64,000 nucleotides of DNA from Pleurodeles waltl (taxonomy: Eukaryota; Chordata; Amphibia; Caudata; Salamandridae). Every line of letters begins with the position of its first letter. Position 1 is the stretch's first letter. The notes under the pieces are model-generated. The model was not told where the DNA came from, made no database searches, and saw only the letters and a program-made list of their open reading frames with translations. Shown piece by piece: positions 22,585 to 34,059 of the stretch. The stretch is from contig NC_090438.1 of NCBI RefSeq assembly GCF_031143425.1, positions 780,095,138-780,159,137 on the forward strand, written 5' to 3'. A program made the translations under genes and the position numbers.

Positions 22585-22986
22585 CTAAGAAAATATATTT
22601 TTCTATAACAAAACCTATTGGCTGGATTTGTCTCGGAGTGTGTTCTCCTCATTTATTGCCTGTGTGTATGTACAACAAATGCTTAACACTACTCCTTGGA
22701 TAAGCCTACTGCTCGACCACACTACCACAAAACAGAGCATTAGTATTATCTCTTTTTGCCACTATCTTACCTCTAAGGGGAACCCTTGGACTCTGTGCAT
22801 GCTATTCCTTACTTTGAAATAGCACATACAGAGCCAACTTCCTACAGCGCCCCTGTCACAGGCATCAATGCATGACGCAGCTGTAAGTATCTGAAAAACT
22901 GTGTGCAGTAAAGTGCAAATTCTATTTGTAGGTCCTGAAAGGATTTCAGTATGCCTCAGTGGAGTATATTTTTTAGCTGCAAGATA

Positions 22987-24696
22987 TCAGGTAGCAAACT
23001 CCTTCCTCAATGACATCGTCTGTGGGACATAAGACCCCTGCCACAGAGGTGTCTCCAAGGTTAGCTTATGCTTCCACCCCATAGCCTTTTGTGCCTCCTC
23101 CCATGCTGCAAACACCACCCCAGTCTCAGGTGGCAGTTCCATCCCAGAGGCCCCTCCATACAACAAGTGCAAAATACCCTGTGGTCCTATCTTTTCCCCT
23201 CCAGAGCATATGCCGGGTCGGTGAACTCTTCGTACCACCATTCAATGATGACAATGAGGTGTGCCGCCCAGTAGTACAGTCGTACATCCGGTGGGGCCAA
23301 TCCCCCTTCGATCCCTAATCTGCAGCATTTATCCAGTGAGATGCGCGGGATCTTGCTTCCCCACAGCAATGCATGCAACGGGTGTGCACCTTATGAAAAA
23401 AGGATGCAGCAACTGGGAATGGATGATTCTGTAGATGATACAAGAGGCGTGGTAATGCCACCATTTTAAAGATGGCCGAACGTCCCAAGAGAGACAACGT
23501 AAGAGCCCCCTAGAACGTCTTTTTCTCAAAGGAACGAGCAGCATTCCCAGTAACGTACACTCCTAAGTATGTAAACCTGCCTTGTCTAATTGGTAGATCC
23601 GCTGCCCATAACATATCCGATGGGTGCAAACTTGTCTGGTAAATCATTGATTTTCTCCTATTAATACGAAGGCCCAAGTAGTCCCCAAAAATCTCCAGTA
23701 TCTGCAACGCTCTGGGTCCTGATCTTTCCGGATCCCCTAGGAATAAAGACTTCATCTGCATATAGCGATATTCTGTCACTAATCGTAGTCTCCCATTGGA
23801 ATCCTCTATACAATGGGTCCTCCTGCACCCAGGGGCTCTATTACAATTGCAAACAGAGGGGATGGGGGCAGCCTTGTCATATGCCCCTTTCCACCGGAAA
23901 CCCCTCCGAGACCTGTCCTCCCATGCGCACCCTAGCTCTGCTGTCTCTATATAGGAGTTTTACATAGCTGATAAATCAGGGTCCACAACCCACCCACTCC
24001 AGGAGTGCAAACATATATGCCCAGTCGACCGAATCGAAGGCCTTCTGGAAGTCAATGGACAACAGAGCCCTATGTTCATCTACAGACTCACTCAGGGCAA
24101 TGGCATTTTGCCCTCACCTCAGATTACGCCTTGTAGCCTGCAATGGCATTAACCCTGTCTGGTCAGAGCCTACCAGATGTCCTATCACCTTCCCCATCCA
24201 GTTGGCCAGCACTTTTGCCCACACCTTGACCTCTGTACTTAACAAGAAAATGGGTTGGAAATCCTCACTGCGATGGCCGGCAGTGACCCATTTGGGTATT
24301 ACAACAATATCTGCCATCCTAATGTGCGGAGACAACGTGCCATTCAACAGCCTCCTGGAACATTTCTAGCATGGGTTGACCTGCGTGCTGCCATACCAGA
24401 TGCCAATATTCGGGTGGAAAGCCATTCGGTCCAGGGGCCTTCCCGGGATTTAACTGTCCCAGCGCTATTCTCAATTCTTCCACTGAGACTTCCGTCTCCA
24501 AGGAAGCTCTGTCTGTAGCTGATAAATTGGGGACTGGTAGATCATGTATGAATTGAGACCGGTCCGATCGAGGATTAGCAGCGTCTGCCCGATACAGACC
24601 CCGATAGTAGTTAGCCAATGCTTGGACCATCGGCCCTTGTCCCATCACCCTCGACCCATCCCCTATCTGTAAATACGAGAGGGCAGTTAACCCCAA
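22987..24696 (-). pseudogene. L1 ORF2 reverse transcriptase region (broken)
   Basis: Frames in order on the minus strand include LNPGKAPGPNGFPPEYW (24420s), DIVVIPK and a YRPI-like segment (24300s), and an SIDFQKAFDSVDWAYMF stretch near 24050. RISLYADEVFIP follows at about 23760, then FGDYLGLRINRRKSMIYQ and the WGSKIPRI/YYWAAHLI regions. The YADD catalytic box reads YADE (23751-23762), so the second Asp is lost. Several frame changes separate the blocks. The enzyme class primes reverse transcription at nicked chromosomal DNA. Confidence 0.82.
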
Positions 24697-25195
24697 CTTG
24701 GGGGTGCATAGCCAATGCAGGGTTTTACTGGCCTTAACTCCCCATTGATATATTTTGCTTCAAGTTGTCCGCCACGCTGCCCTTGCTTCCTGTGTTAATT
24801 CCTGCTGCAGCAGTTTCTGGGAATGTAGTAGGTCTTGGCGGGTCTCCTGTTCCTGTTCTACGTACCGACCCTCCAAGTCCATAATTCTCCCCTCCAGATC
24901 CTGGATCTTCTGCCTACTTCTTTCCCTCTGGTCTTTCACATCACTAATAATCTCACCTCTCAAGTACGTCTTCTGCGCCTCCCAAATCACTTCTGACGAG
25001 GCCACGGAGCCCTGATTATCCAGGAAATACTGTTTACTCGTTTGATTGCACATGCCTCTAAAGTCTTCTTGCTGAAGATGCCATCTATTCAACCTCCATT
25101 CCGCCCTTGTTCCTTCTGTCCCCCAGGTCAGGGCCATTTCTATTGGCGTGTGGTCCGATAGGCCTCTCGCCAAATGTCACACCTCTCTCACCCTA

Positions 25196-25918
25196 TTACA
25201 TTACCCTGCAGGGAGGAGGAAATAATCTAATCTGGAGAAAGTTTGGTGTGCCCCGTAAAAGATGATGTATCCTCTCTTGCTCGGATGGTGTACCCTCCAA
25301 GCATCTGCTAAATTCAAGTTTTGTATAAACGTAGTTAGCGGTGTTAGCCCACCCCTGCTCATCCGTCCAGAGGAACGATCCAGCTGTGTATCGCACACCC
25401 TGTTCATGTCTCCCCCTATTATCCACAGGGCCTCTGGAAATTCCCTGATTACCCCACCCAACCGAGCCAAGAATCCCATTCCCAGCGGAGGCGGAGCATA
25501 GGCACTCGAGCGATATGGGCCGGCCCTGAAGAATCCCAGTGCCAGCTATATACCTTCCCTGGTTATCTGTCCATGTTTGGGTTTTTATGGAATAGTGTAC
25601 TTTGTAATTTTTCATTACATGTTTGGGTGATAGCCAACTGAGTATGTTTCCTAACTAATATAGCCACCCCCGGGATCCCCTGTGAAAACCTGCACGAAAA
25701 GCCTGTGAATAACCTCTTCACAGCAGAAAGGGGCAGTTGTTCCCCAGTAAATGTGTCTCTTGAAGAAGTACCACATCTGCCTCTGTTTTCAGTGCAGCTC
25801 TAAGAACTGCCCCACGTTTAATCTTGTGTAATATCCTGTTTACGTTCCAGGACAGAAGTTTGAGTGTACCTGCTGTAGAGGTAGCCAGCTCTTTATTCTC
25901 CTTCATACTGAAAGCCAT
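25196..25918 (-). pseudogene. L1 ORF2 apurinic-like endonuclease (broken)
   Basis: After a start at 25918 (MAFSMKENKEL) comes LLSWNVNRILHKIKRGAVL and EADVVLLQETHLL, the N-terminal signature of L1 endonucleases (the Asn and the catalytic Glu of QETHL are present). Further blocks around 25400 (LWIIGGDMNRV) and 25300 (TYIQNLNLADAWRV-like) fit the GDFN and D-WR motifs. Stops between 25700 and 25615 break the frame. Confidence 0.8.
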
Positions 25919-26371
25919 TGTGAAGAGATGTACCCTCTCCCTGCGTTCGCACCCTCTTGCTGCATGCCATGTCAGTGTGCTGCCCCACTTGCAATAGCGC
26001 AATAAAAGTGAACAAAACCCCCCTCCCCCACCCCGCTTCCCAACTCTCCCCCATACTTCCCAAACTTGAAGTACCTGTTGTGTTGTATCTAGGGGCCTAC
26101 CCAGCTGAGCTAGGATGTGATCTGTAGCACTCCCTACATGAACCCCTCCATTCTTAATATCGACAAACACCCACCCTTGAAAACGAGGTAAGCTATTACT
26201 CATTAATCATTTCACATCCCACCCCTGCTCTCTACATACATACTGAAGGTATTTGACCATGTCTTATGGATCAGTCTGTCTGTCTGTCTCTCAGGGGACT
26301 GTAGCCCATGTCGTGACTGCATTATATTCCAGTGCAGCACGACCCACCGGTGAGGTGGCCATGTCTTTTGT

Positions 26372-27840
26372 AACTCAAGCCACAGTAGGGCCTCTGGATC
26401 GAGCACAACGGCCTGGCCTCTGAGCCTTCTGTTGCAGCACCGTGTTCCATTCTCTTCCCGACGTCTGAACATCTTCCGTTTGTGCGCCGGCCTGGGTGGT
26501 AGATGCTTTCGGTGGTCTCTCTTCAAGCCAATTCCAGGCTACCTCTGGCGTGTCAAAGAACAGAGATTGCTCCTGATACAGTACATTTAGACAAGCCGGA
26601 AATAAAAGCATGTATGTGAGTCCCATCGCTCTCAATTTAGACTTGACTTCTAGAAAAGACCTGTTCTGCTGTTGCACCTTGAAAGTGTAATCCAGAAGAG
26701 CCGCACTGCCGTGGATTGGTAAGTCACTGGTTCTGCCTATCTCGCTGCTCTTACGACAGCATCCCTGACTGCGTAGTTAAGTAGCTGCACTATAAACGTC
26801 TTCGGCGGGTCCCCCACCGGGGGTCGGGCTATCAGTGCCCTATGCGCACGTTCCACAATGAAGCATTTTGAAACTTCTTCCTTGGGGACCCAACTTCATA
26901 GCCAGTCCCACATAAATTTAGTAGTACCTTCCACTCCTTCAGGAATGCCCACCACTCTGAGATTGTTCCTTCTGGTCCGGCCCTCTGCGTCTTCTGCTCT
27001 GACCTCAAGTTGTTTCACCAAGTGCTTCAACTTTGTAAAATATTCGGCATGTGTTTTAACTGTATCTTCAGTTTGAGAGTCGTCCCTCTACCTCTGTGAC
27101 TCTATGCGTGGTGTTGCAAAGATCCTGCCAAATGAGGGCCAGATCCACCCTGAGCTCTCCCATTTTGCCCTCCATGGTGACTTTCAGATCGTTAATGGCT
27201 TGTATAATGGCTGCCGTCTGAGTTACGCCCTCAGAGTCGGGGGCCCACCAGTCGCACCTGTCTCTCTCCCAGGGACGTTCAGCATAGCAAATTTGTCAAT
27301 TCGTTGTTGCTAGGCAGGCGTACTACCTGATTTGTCGCGCCCCATCTCAGTGACCAAGACGTTTCAGCTGTTACTGGTTGTTGTGTTTCGGTGCCCCTAG
27401 GTAACTTGGTGGGGGGAAGAGCAGCCCCAAATCTCTCTCACCTGTCTGCTGTGTCACCACCAGCTGGCTAATAGAGTAAGATCTGCACTGTACGCAATGC
27501 AAGCTCCTCTCGTCAGGTTCACAGGACCACTTACGATTTCCTTTGGTGTCTTTCTTCCCGTCCTCCGTACCCTCCTTGTTCCAGTTTTCAAAGTCACATA
27601 GTTATCTTCGGACCTTCGGTAGGATACGCGTGTGGCAGACGACACTCATTTTTCTTCATCTGCCCAGTGGACTCGCTCTTCTAAGCTGACTGCAAGGGGA
27701 GTCTCCCTTGAGCCCGCTCTTCCACCATCGTCATAGCCGCTCAGGGCCCATTTGCTGACCTGCGGCGCGTTTCTATCCTGCAGCGCCTTTCCCCATGGTG
27801 TCGCCACTGACTCTCCGCCACCGCACCCAGCCGTCCTCAC
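26372..27840 (-). pseudogene. L1 ORF1-like RNA-binding protein (broken)
   Basis: On the minus strand a coiled-coil-like region with MEGKMGELRVDLALIWQDL is followed by RAEDAEGRTRRNNLRVVGIPEG (about 26980-26930), a hallmark of the L1 ORF1 RRM domain. Then come FIVERAHRAL and, at the C-terminus, YMLLFPACLNVLYQEQ with PEVAWNWLEERP (26560-26480). ORF1 protein trimerises and coats L1 RNA. Several frames are needed to read it. Confidence 0.78.
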
Positions 27841-28140
27841 TGCTCTGTCCTAATGCACCATGTTCTGTCTGCCTCTGTGTCACTCCCGGAACACTGTGCT
27901 GATCCCTACTGTGCTCCTCCGAATCCGATCAGCTCAGGCTGCGCGCCCCTGGTGGCTCATCAGCTGGTCATTGCCATTGGGCCGATCGCGGACCAGGCAT
28001 CTCTCTGACTCACTCTGCGGCCCTCAAGTACACCCTCAAATACGGCTCACCGCTGTCACGCAGTGTGCTCTGCACTGTCCTGCACCGGTCATGTATCTTC
28101 GTAGCCGCGGCTGGTCACAGCCCTCTTATTGAGATGCCGG

Positions 28141-29358
28141 CCTCCATAGTTTCTGATGGATATCTGTCAGGCTGTTGGTCAGCACTACATATCTTCATTA
28201 AGCTTTACTTTGTTGACTTTCTAGCATGTCAACAGGCTTTAGTTGGCCAAGCAATGTTAAGAACTTTTTCACACATTAGCAATAATCTGCATGTTAGCCA
28301 CTGCATTTCGAGAGGGACTGCTTTACAGTCTATGCAGAGCATGTGGATTTACAGCCACACATGCAACCAACTGAAAATGGTACTCTGTACTCATCTGTTC
28401 ATAACGTATAGTGCTGTTGATTCACATGAGCCCAACCTCGTCCCCAGAACCAAGCAATGATCATATATTTTGCATGCCTTCTTACTCCCTTTACTACACA
28501 CAACACATTCTCTTTTTGACACTGCACTCCACTTACACTATTCGCCTGCTGAGCAGAAAACAGTCTGAGATGGAGTTGATGTGCTGGTACATTCTGTACC
28601 ATGGGTGGAGTCACAACAGGTCACATGACTCGAGAGTTCTGCAAAAAAAGGCAAGTTCCAAACATCTGGGACCAACGTTAGATGGCAGGAATATGCAGAC
28701 CATTTGAATCTATAACACTACACACTATGAACAGATAGTGTCTCATTTTTATGTATATATATATATGTCAGAACGCGTGAGAAATGGCGTTATCATGAAA
28801 AATATTAAATTGACACTGTAAACCTCATAGAGAAATAACTTTAAGTTGGTGTTGGTGGACATAATGAATTTGAATTCAGGACGTTAGCAAACAAAGGAAT
28901 TAAATGGTGCTCAAATGTGCTTTCACAAATAAATGGAAAAGTGTTGATCAAATGACTGATTAGTTCAAGTGATGAACACGTTTCAAGTGACAATGTACAT
29001 GGTGCATTATGGTCCAGTGGAATTGAATGTACTGCTGAAACATTACTTTTTTTTTTTTAGGTGTGAAGATTTATTTTAATTGAAATGATTTAATTTAATT
29101 GAATAACGCTTTGTTCTTTTTGGCAATACAGAGTGCTGCTCTGTCCTCCACAAGAGGAACTGTTAGCGATATTGTGTGTCCCGCTTACAGAGGAGCAGGC
29201 ATCCAGGTGTGAGGAGCAAGCATTTACAAATGACACACCCAAGATTGTAAAACTTGACTTAACAATGCAGCTCTCTGAGTCTGTGGAGAGTTACTACTGA
29301 TGTACTGTGAACATGGAATGGGGAAAATCCTACCTGAAAGCCCTGCTGGCATGCATGC
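28141..29358. other. Spacer with no recognised gene
   Basis: This is AT-rich DNA with a short TATATATA tract near 28756 and a T10 run near 29051. I recognise no domain on either strand and no repeat family. It could be unique flanking DNA or a very old element. Confidence 0.5.
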
Positions 29359-31371
29359 TGTAAGGAAATGCCTCTTTTTGCATGTTCACCCCCACATATT
29401 TGGACTGATGCTGCTGCTTTTTTGACTTTGAGAGTGCACTTAGGGCCTACTAACCAGACTTCAGTGCCAGTGTTCTGACCCCATGCAAAGTATATGTTGA
29501 ATTGGATGTACCCAATTGGCAAGACCTGACTAACTTATAAGTCCCTAGTATATGGTATCTAGGGCATGTAAGGCAGAGTGTCCACACAGGGCTGCAGCAC
29601 TATTTTTGGCACCCTTCGTGTGACAAGACACAAAATGGCTTGCAGCCTGCCGCTGCAGACTGGAAGGACAGAGTTTACATTCAGTTCGACTTTACAGTTT
29701 AAACCAATGGCAAAGCCACTCTGCCCCCTTAAGAATATGTCCAAGTCTTCCCCCACGGAAGGCCCATGGAGCCCTATGTCAGGGAGCTGTTTTTTGTTTT
29801 GCTGTGGGTAAAGTTGGCAGCCCCATTGGCTAACACGGGGTTACCAGGTAACAGCTAAATTTTGTATGGGACTACCAAAATGGGTCATGTGAGGTATCAA
29901 ATTCATTGTGCCATTAACTGTGATCTGATGTTCAGGTCGAAATTAATGTCACTATTAATGGTTGGCCACTTTTAGAAATGTGACCACACTGTGCTCTGCT
30001 TGTCCAGTGGCCTCACAAAGGCACATACATATAGACAGCTTGCTGACCGTCAGGGGAGATGTGAGAATGACTCCCAGGCCTAAGGACAAATGCAGTGCAG
30101 CAGCAGGAAGGTGTTACCTTCTCTGCCAAGATGGCCACGTGGGGGATTAGCCTGGAGGTGTGCTTCAAACAGGAAGTCATCTTTGATTGGCCGCCTGGCC
30201 CAACAGCTCTGAGCAGGATGCCTTTTGACCCAGTAGACAGCATGGAGACTGGGCCAAAGAGGGGAAGTCACCCCCGAAATGGTTTTACCATGGTTGTGTT
30301 GTCCCCAAGTAGTGACATCTCTAGGGTGAGCTACCTTGCACCCCACAACTGTGGAAGGGTCATGCCATCTTGAAGGGGGCAAAATAAAGTGGCTTCCTGG
30401 GATAGCCAGATGCCATACCTGACAGGAGCTTTGTCACTAGGTAGGAGGAGATCCAGTAGTCCATTGGCTAGTGACCACGAGATCTCCATAAAGCACTTTC
30501 CTGGGAAAAATATGGAACCCCTGGCATGTTGACCCTCAGTACTCCCTGGACCTGGAAAGAGAACAAGAAGGAGACCACTCTGCACCCATTGGAAGTGCAC
30601 AAAGAAAGGCTGTGATGCCGGAGCAACTGCTGTACTGGGCTACTGGAGTTTGGACCCTGTTCTGCGTGCCTAGCTCAGGAAAATGCTCATCCCTGGCCCC
30701 AGTCGGAAGCAGACACTCCAAGGGTCAGTTGGCTGCCCCACCCCCCCCCCAGAACTGCACTGGGGGGGCATTAAAGCTAAAGTTGCCCAAGTCACATCTC
30801 TGGTAGCCACTGCAGAAGTCTTACCGCTACTAGTCACCGGGCACCCCCAAGGATCACTGTTGCAAAAGTGCAAGGTCTGCATCAGCAGCCCTTGGATCCC
30901 TGCAAAGAGCACTTTGTGGGACCCCAGAATTCATAGACAGTGTTGCCCCCAATCACCTGTGGACTAAGTACGCAACCGGACTTCATCCTGTGGACTGCAC
31001 AGCATCAGGACTACTCCATTATTGTCTGAGGTGGGCATACTAGAAAGTTTGGATCTTGCTCTAAAAACGCTGTGGTGGCCAAGTAACTGTCCAAAGTATC
31101 CCCTCTGGCCCCCTGGACCTCTTTCCTGCCAGACTTAGTTGCCTAACTCAGCCTGTAGTTGCTGAACTAACTTTTCCAAACTTGTCAAATGTTTCTAAAG
31201 TTTTTGTTGATGAATGCTTGTGTGCGGTTGATGCTAAAGGTATTTATTCCTTTAAAATGCTATATCCCTGTAAAACTCTGGTGGATTTTGATGTATAAGG
31301 TCTCTAAAAATTCATAAACATTTTTGGGTGGTGTTAAATGCTTTACACGTTGTTCCTTTGCTAAGCCTTAC
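29359..31371 (+). mobile_element. LTR-like element B (related end sequence), interrupted
   Basis: It starts TGTAAGGAAATGCCTC, nearly identical to the sense-strand start of family A. It continues with AGTGCCAGTGTTCTG and GTATATGGTATCTAGGGCA, which parallel but do not copy family A. Its right end (GGTGTTAAATGC, CTAAGCCTTAC) corresponds to the last 180 bases of family A LTRs, where copy 3 is inserted. A related LTR family is the simplest reading. Sequence at 34060 (TGCTTGCTGCCACAG) probably continues it, but a terminal CCTACA is not seen. Confidence 0.65.
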
Positions 31372-34054
31372 TGTAGGAAGTTGGCTCTGTATGTGCTATT
31401 TCAAAGTAAGGAATAGCATGCACAGAGTCCAAGGGTTCCCCTTAGAGGTAAGATAGTGGCAAAAAGAGATAATACTAATGCTCTATTTTGTGGTAGTGTG
31501 GTCGAGCAGTAGGCTTATCAAAGGAGTAGTGTTAAGCATTTGTTGTACATACACACAGGCAATAAATGAGGAACACACACTCAGAGACAAATCCAGCCAA
31601 TAGTTTTTGTTATAGAAAAATATATTTTCTTAGTTTATTTTAAGAACCACAGGTTCAAATTCTACATGTAATATCTCATTTGAAAGGTATTGCAGGTAAG
31701 TATTTTAGGAACTTTGAATCATTACATTAGCATGTATACTTTTTACATAAAACACAATAAGCTGTTTTAAAAGTGGACACTGCAATTTTCACAGTTCCTG
31801 GGGGAGGTAAGTTTTTGTTAGTTTTGTCAGGTAAGTAAATCACTTACAAGTCTCAGGTTTGGGTCCAAGGTAGCCCACCGTTGGGGGTTCAGAGCGACCC
31901 CAAAGTTACCACACCAGCAGCTCAGGGCCGGTCAGGTGCAGAGGTCAAAGAGGTGCCCAAAACACATAGGCTTCAATGGAGAGAAGGGGGTGCCCCGGTT
32001 CCAGTCTGCCAGCAGGTAAGTACCCACGTCTTCGGAGGGCAGACCAGGGGGGTTTTTTAGCGCACCGGGGGGGACACAAGTCAGCACAGAAAGTACACCC
32101 TCAGCAGCGCGGGGGCGGCCGGGTGCAGTGTGCAAACACGCGTTGGGATTTCAATGGTTTTCAATGAGAGACCAAGGGATCTCTTCAGCGGTGCAGGCAG
32201 GCAAGGGGGGGGCTCCTCGGGGTAGCCACCACCTGGGCACGGGAGAGGGCCTCCTGGGGGGTCACTCCTGCACAGAAGTTCCGTTCCTTCAGGTGCTGAG
32301 GGCTGCGGGTGCAGGGTCTTTTCCAGCCGTCGGGACTTTAGGTTCAGGCAGTCTAGGTCAGGGGGAGCCTCGGGATTCCCTCTGCAGGCGTCGCTGTGGG
32401 GGCTCAGGGGGGACAACTTTGGTTACTCACGGTCTTGGAGTCGCCGGAGGGTCCTTCCTGAGGTGTTGGTTCTCCACCAGTCGAGTCGGGGTCGCCGGGT
32501 GCAGTGTTGCAAGTCTCACGCTTCTTGCGGGGAGTTGCAGGGGTCTTTAAATCTGCTCCTTGAAACAAAGTTGCAGTTCTTTTGGAGCAGTGCCGCTGTC
32601 CTCGGGAGTTTCTTGTCTTTCTTGAAGCAGGGCAGTCCTCAGAGGATTCAGAGGTCGCTGGTCCCTTGGAAAGCGTCGCTGGGGCAGGTTTCTTTGGAAG
32701 GCAGGAGACAGGCCGGTAGGACTGGGGCCAAAGCAGTTGGTGTCTTCTGTTCTTCCTCTGCAGGGGTGTTTCAGCTCAGCAGTCCTCTTCTTCTTGTAGT
32801 TTCAGGAATCTAAATTCTTAGGTTCAGGGAAGCCCTTAAATACTAAATTTAAGGGCGTGTTTAGGTCTGGGGGGTTAGTAGCCAATGGCTACTAGCCCTG
32901 AGGGTGGGTAGACCCTCTTTGTGCCTCCTCCCAAGGGGAGGGGGTCACATTCCTATCCCTATTGGGGGAATCCTCCTTCTACAAGATGGAGGATTTCTAA
33001 AAGTCAGTGTCACCTCAGCTCAGGACACCTTAGGGGCTGTCCTGACTGGCCAGTGACTCCTCCTTGTTTTTCTCATTCTCTCCTGGACTTGCCGCCAAAA
33101 GTGGGGGCTGTGTCCAGGGGGCGGGCATCTCCACTAGCTGGAGTGCCCTGGGGCATTGTAACACGAAGCTTGAGCCTTTGAAGCTCACTGCTAGGTGTTA
33201 CAGTTCCTGCAGGGGGGAGGTGTGAAGCACCTCCACCCAGAGCAGGCTTTGTTTCTGTCCTCAGAGAGCACAAAGGCTCTCACCGCATGAGGTCAGACAC
33301 TCGTCTCTCAGCAGCAGGCTGGCACAGACCAGTCAGTCCTGCACTGAACAATTGGGTAAAATACAGGGGGCATCTCTAAGATGCACTCTGTGTGCATTTT
33401 GTAATAAATCCAACACTGGCATCAGTGTGGGTTTATTATTCTGAGAAGTTTGATACTAAACTTCCCAGTATTCAGTGTAGCCATTATGGAGCTGTGGAGT
33501 TCGTTTTTGACAGACTCCCAGCCCATATACTCTTATGGCTACCCTGCACTTACAATGTCTAAGGTTTTGCTTAGACACTGTAGGAGCACAGTGCTCATGC
33601 ACATATGCCCTCACCTGTGGTATAGTGCACCCTGCCTTAGGGCTGTAAGGCCTATTAGAGGGGTGACTTACCTATGCCACAGGCAGTGGGAGGTTGGCAT
33701 GGCACCCTGAGGGGAGTGCCATGTCGACTTAGTCATTTTCTCCCCACCAGCACACACAAGCTGGCAAGCAGTGTGTGTGTGCTGAGTGAGGGGTCCCTAG
33801 GGTGGCATAAGACATGCTGCAGCCCTTAGAGACCTTCCCTGGCATCAGGGCCCTTGGTACCAGGGGTACCAGTTACAAGGGACTTACCTAGGGGCCAGGG
33901 TTGTGCCAATTGTGGAAACAATGGTACATTTTAGGTGAAAGAACACGGGTGATGGGGCCTGGTTAGCAGGGTCCCAGCACACTTCTCAGTCAAGTCCGCA
34001 TCAGTATCAGGCAAAAAGTGGGGGGTAACTGCAACAGGGAGCCATTTCTTTACA
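31372..34054 (-). mobile_element. LTR family A, copy 3: complete solo LTR, 2683 bp
   Basis: It runs TGTAGGAAGTTGG...CCATTTCTTTACA. The pentamer CTTAC lies on both sides (31367-31371 and 34055-34059), a perfect 5-bp target duplication typical of LTR retrotransposon integration. It is inserted in element B. The poly(A) motif and TATA-like box occur on the minus strand, so sense is minus. It contains no coding region and is the best reference copy for the family in this window. Confidence 0.92.
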
Positions 34055-34059
34055 CTTAC

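Larger units (their letters stand above)
20169..22846 (+). mobile_element. LTR family A, copy 4: complete solo LTR, 2678 bp, inside the L1
   Basis: It runs TGTAAGGAAATGCC...AACTTCCTACA, so it has TG...CA ends. GCGTC (20164-20168) precedes it and GCGCC (22847-22851) follows it, a 5-bp target duplication with one difference. It is the reverse complement of the copy at 31372-34054. In this orientation a TATTTAAG box (21383-21390) precedes AATAAA (22579-22584), defining sense as plus. Nothing gag- or pol-like is inside, so it is a solo LTR, unusually long for the class. The 198-codon minus-strand frame in it is not a gene. Confidence 0.88.
19173..28140 (-). mobile_element. L1-type LINE, decayed, split by an LTR
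   Basis: On the minus strand an ORF1-like region (about 27840-26370) is followed by an endonuclease (about 25918-25200), a reverse transcriptase (about 24700-23500) and a C-terminal region (about 23500-22850 and 20168-19550). The 3' end near 19200 is A-rich (runs of A around AATAAA on the minus strand). Removing the LTR at 20169-22846 leaves roughly 6.3 kb, near the usual L1 length. The 5' limit at 28140 is an estimate. Many stops and frameshifts are present. Confidence 0.82.
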
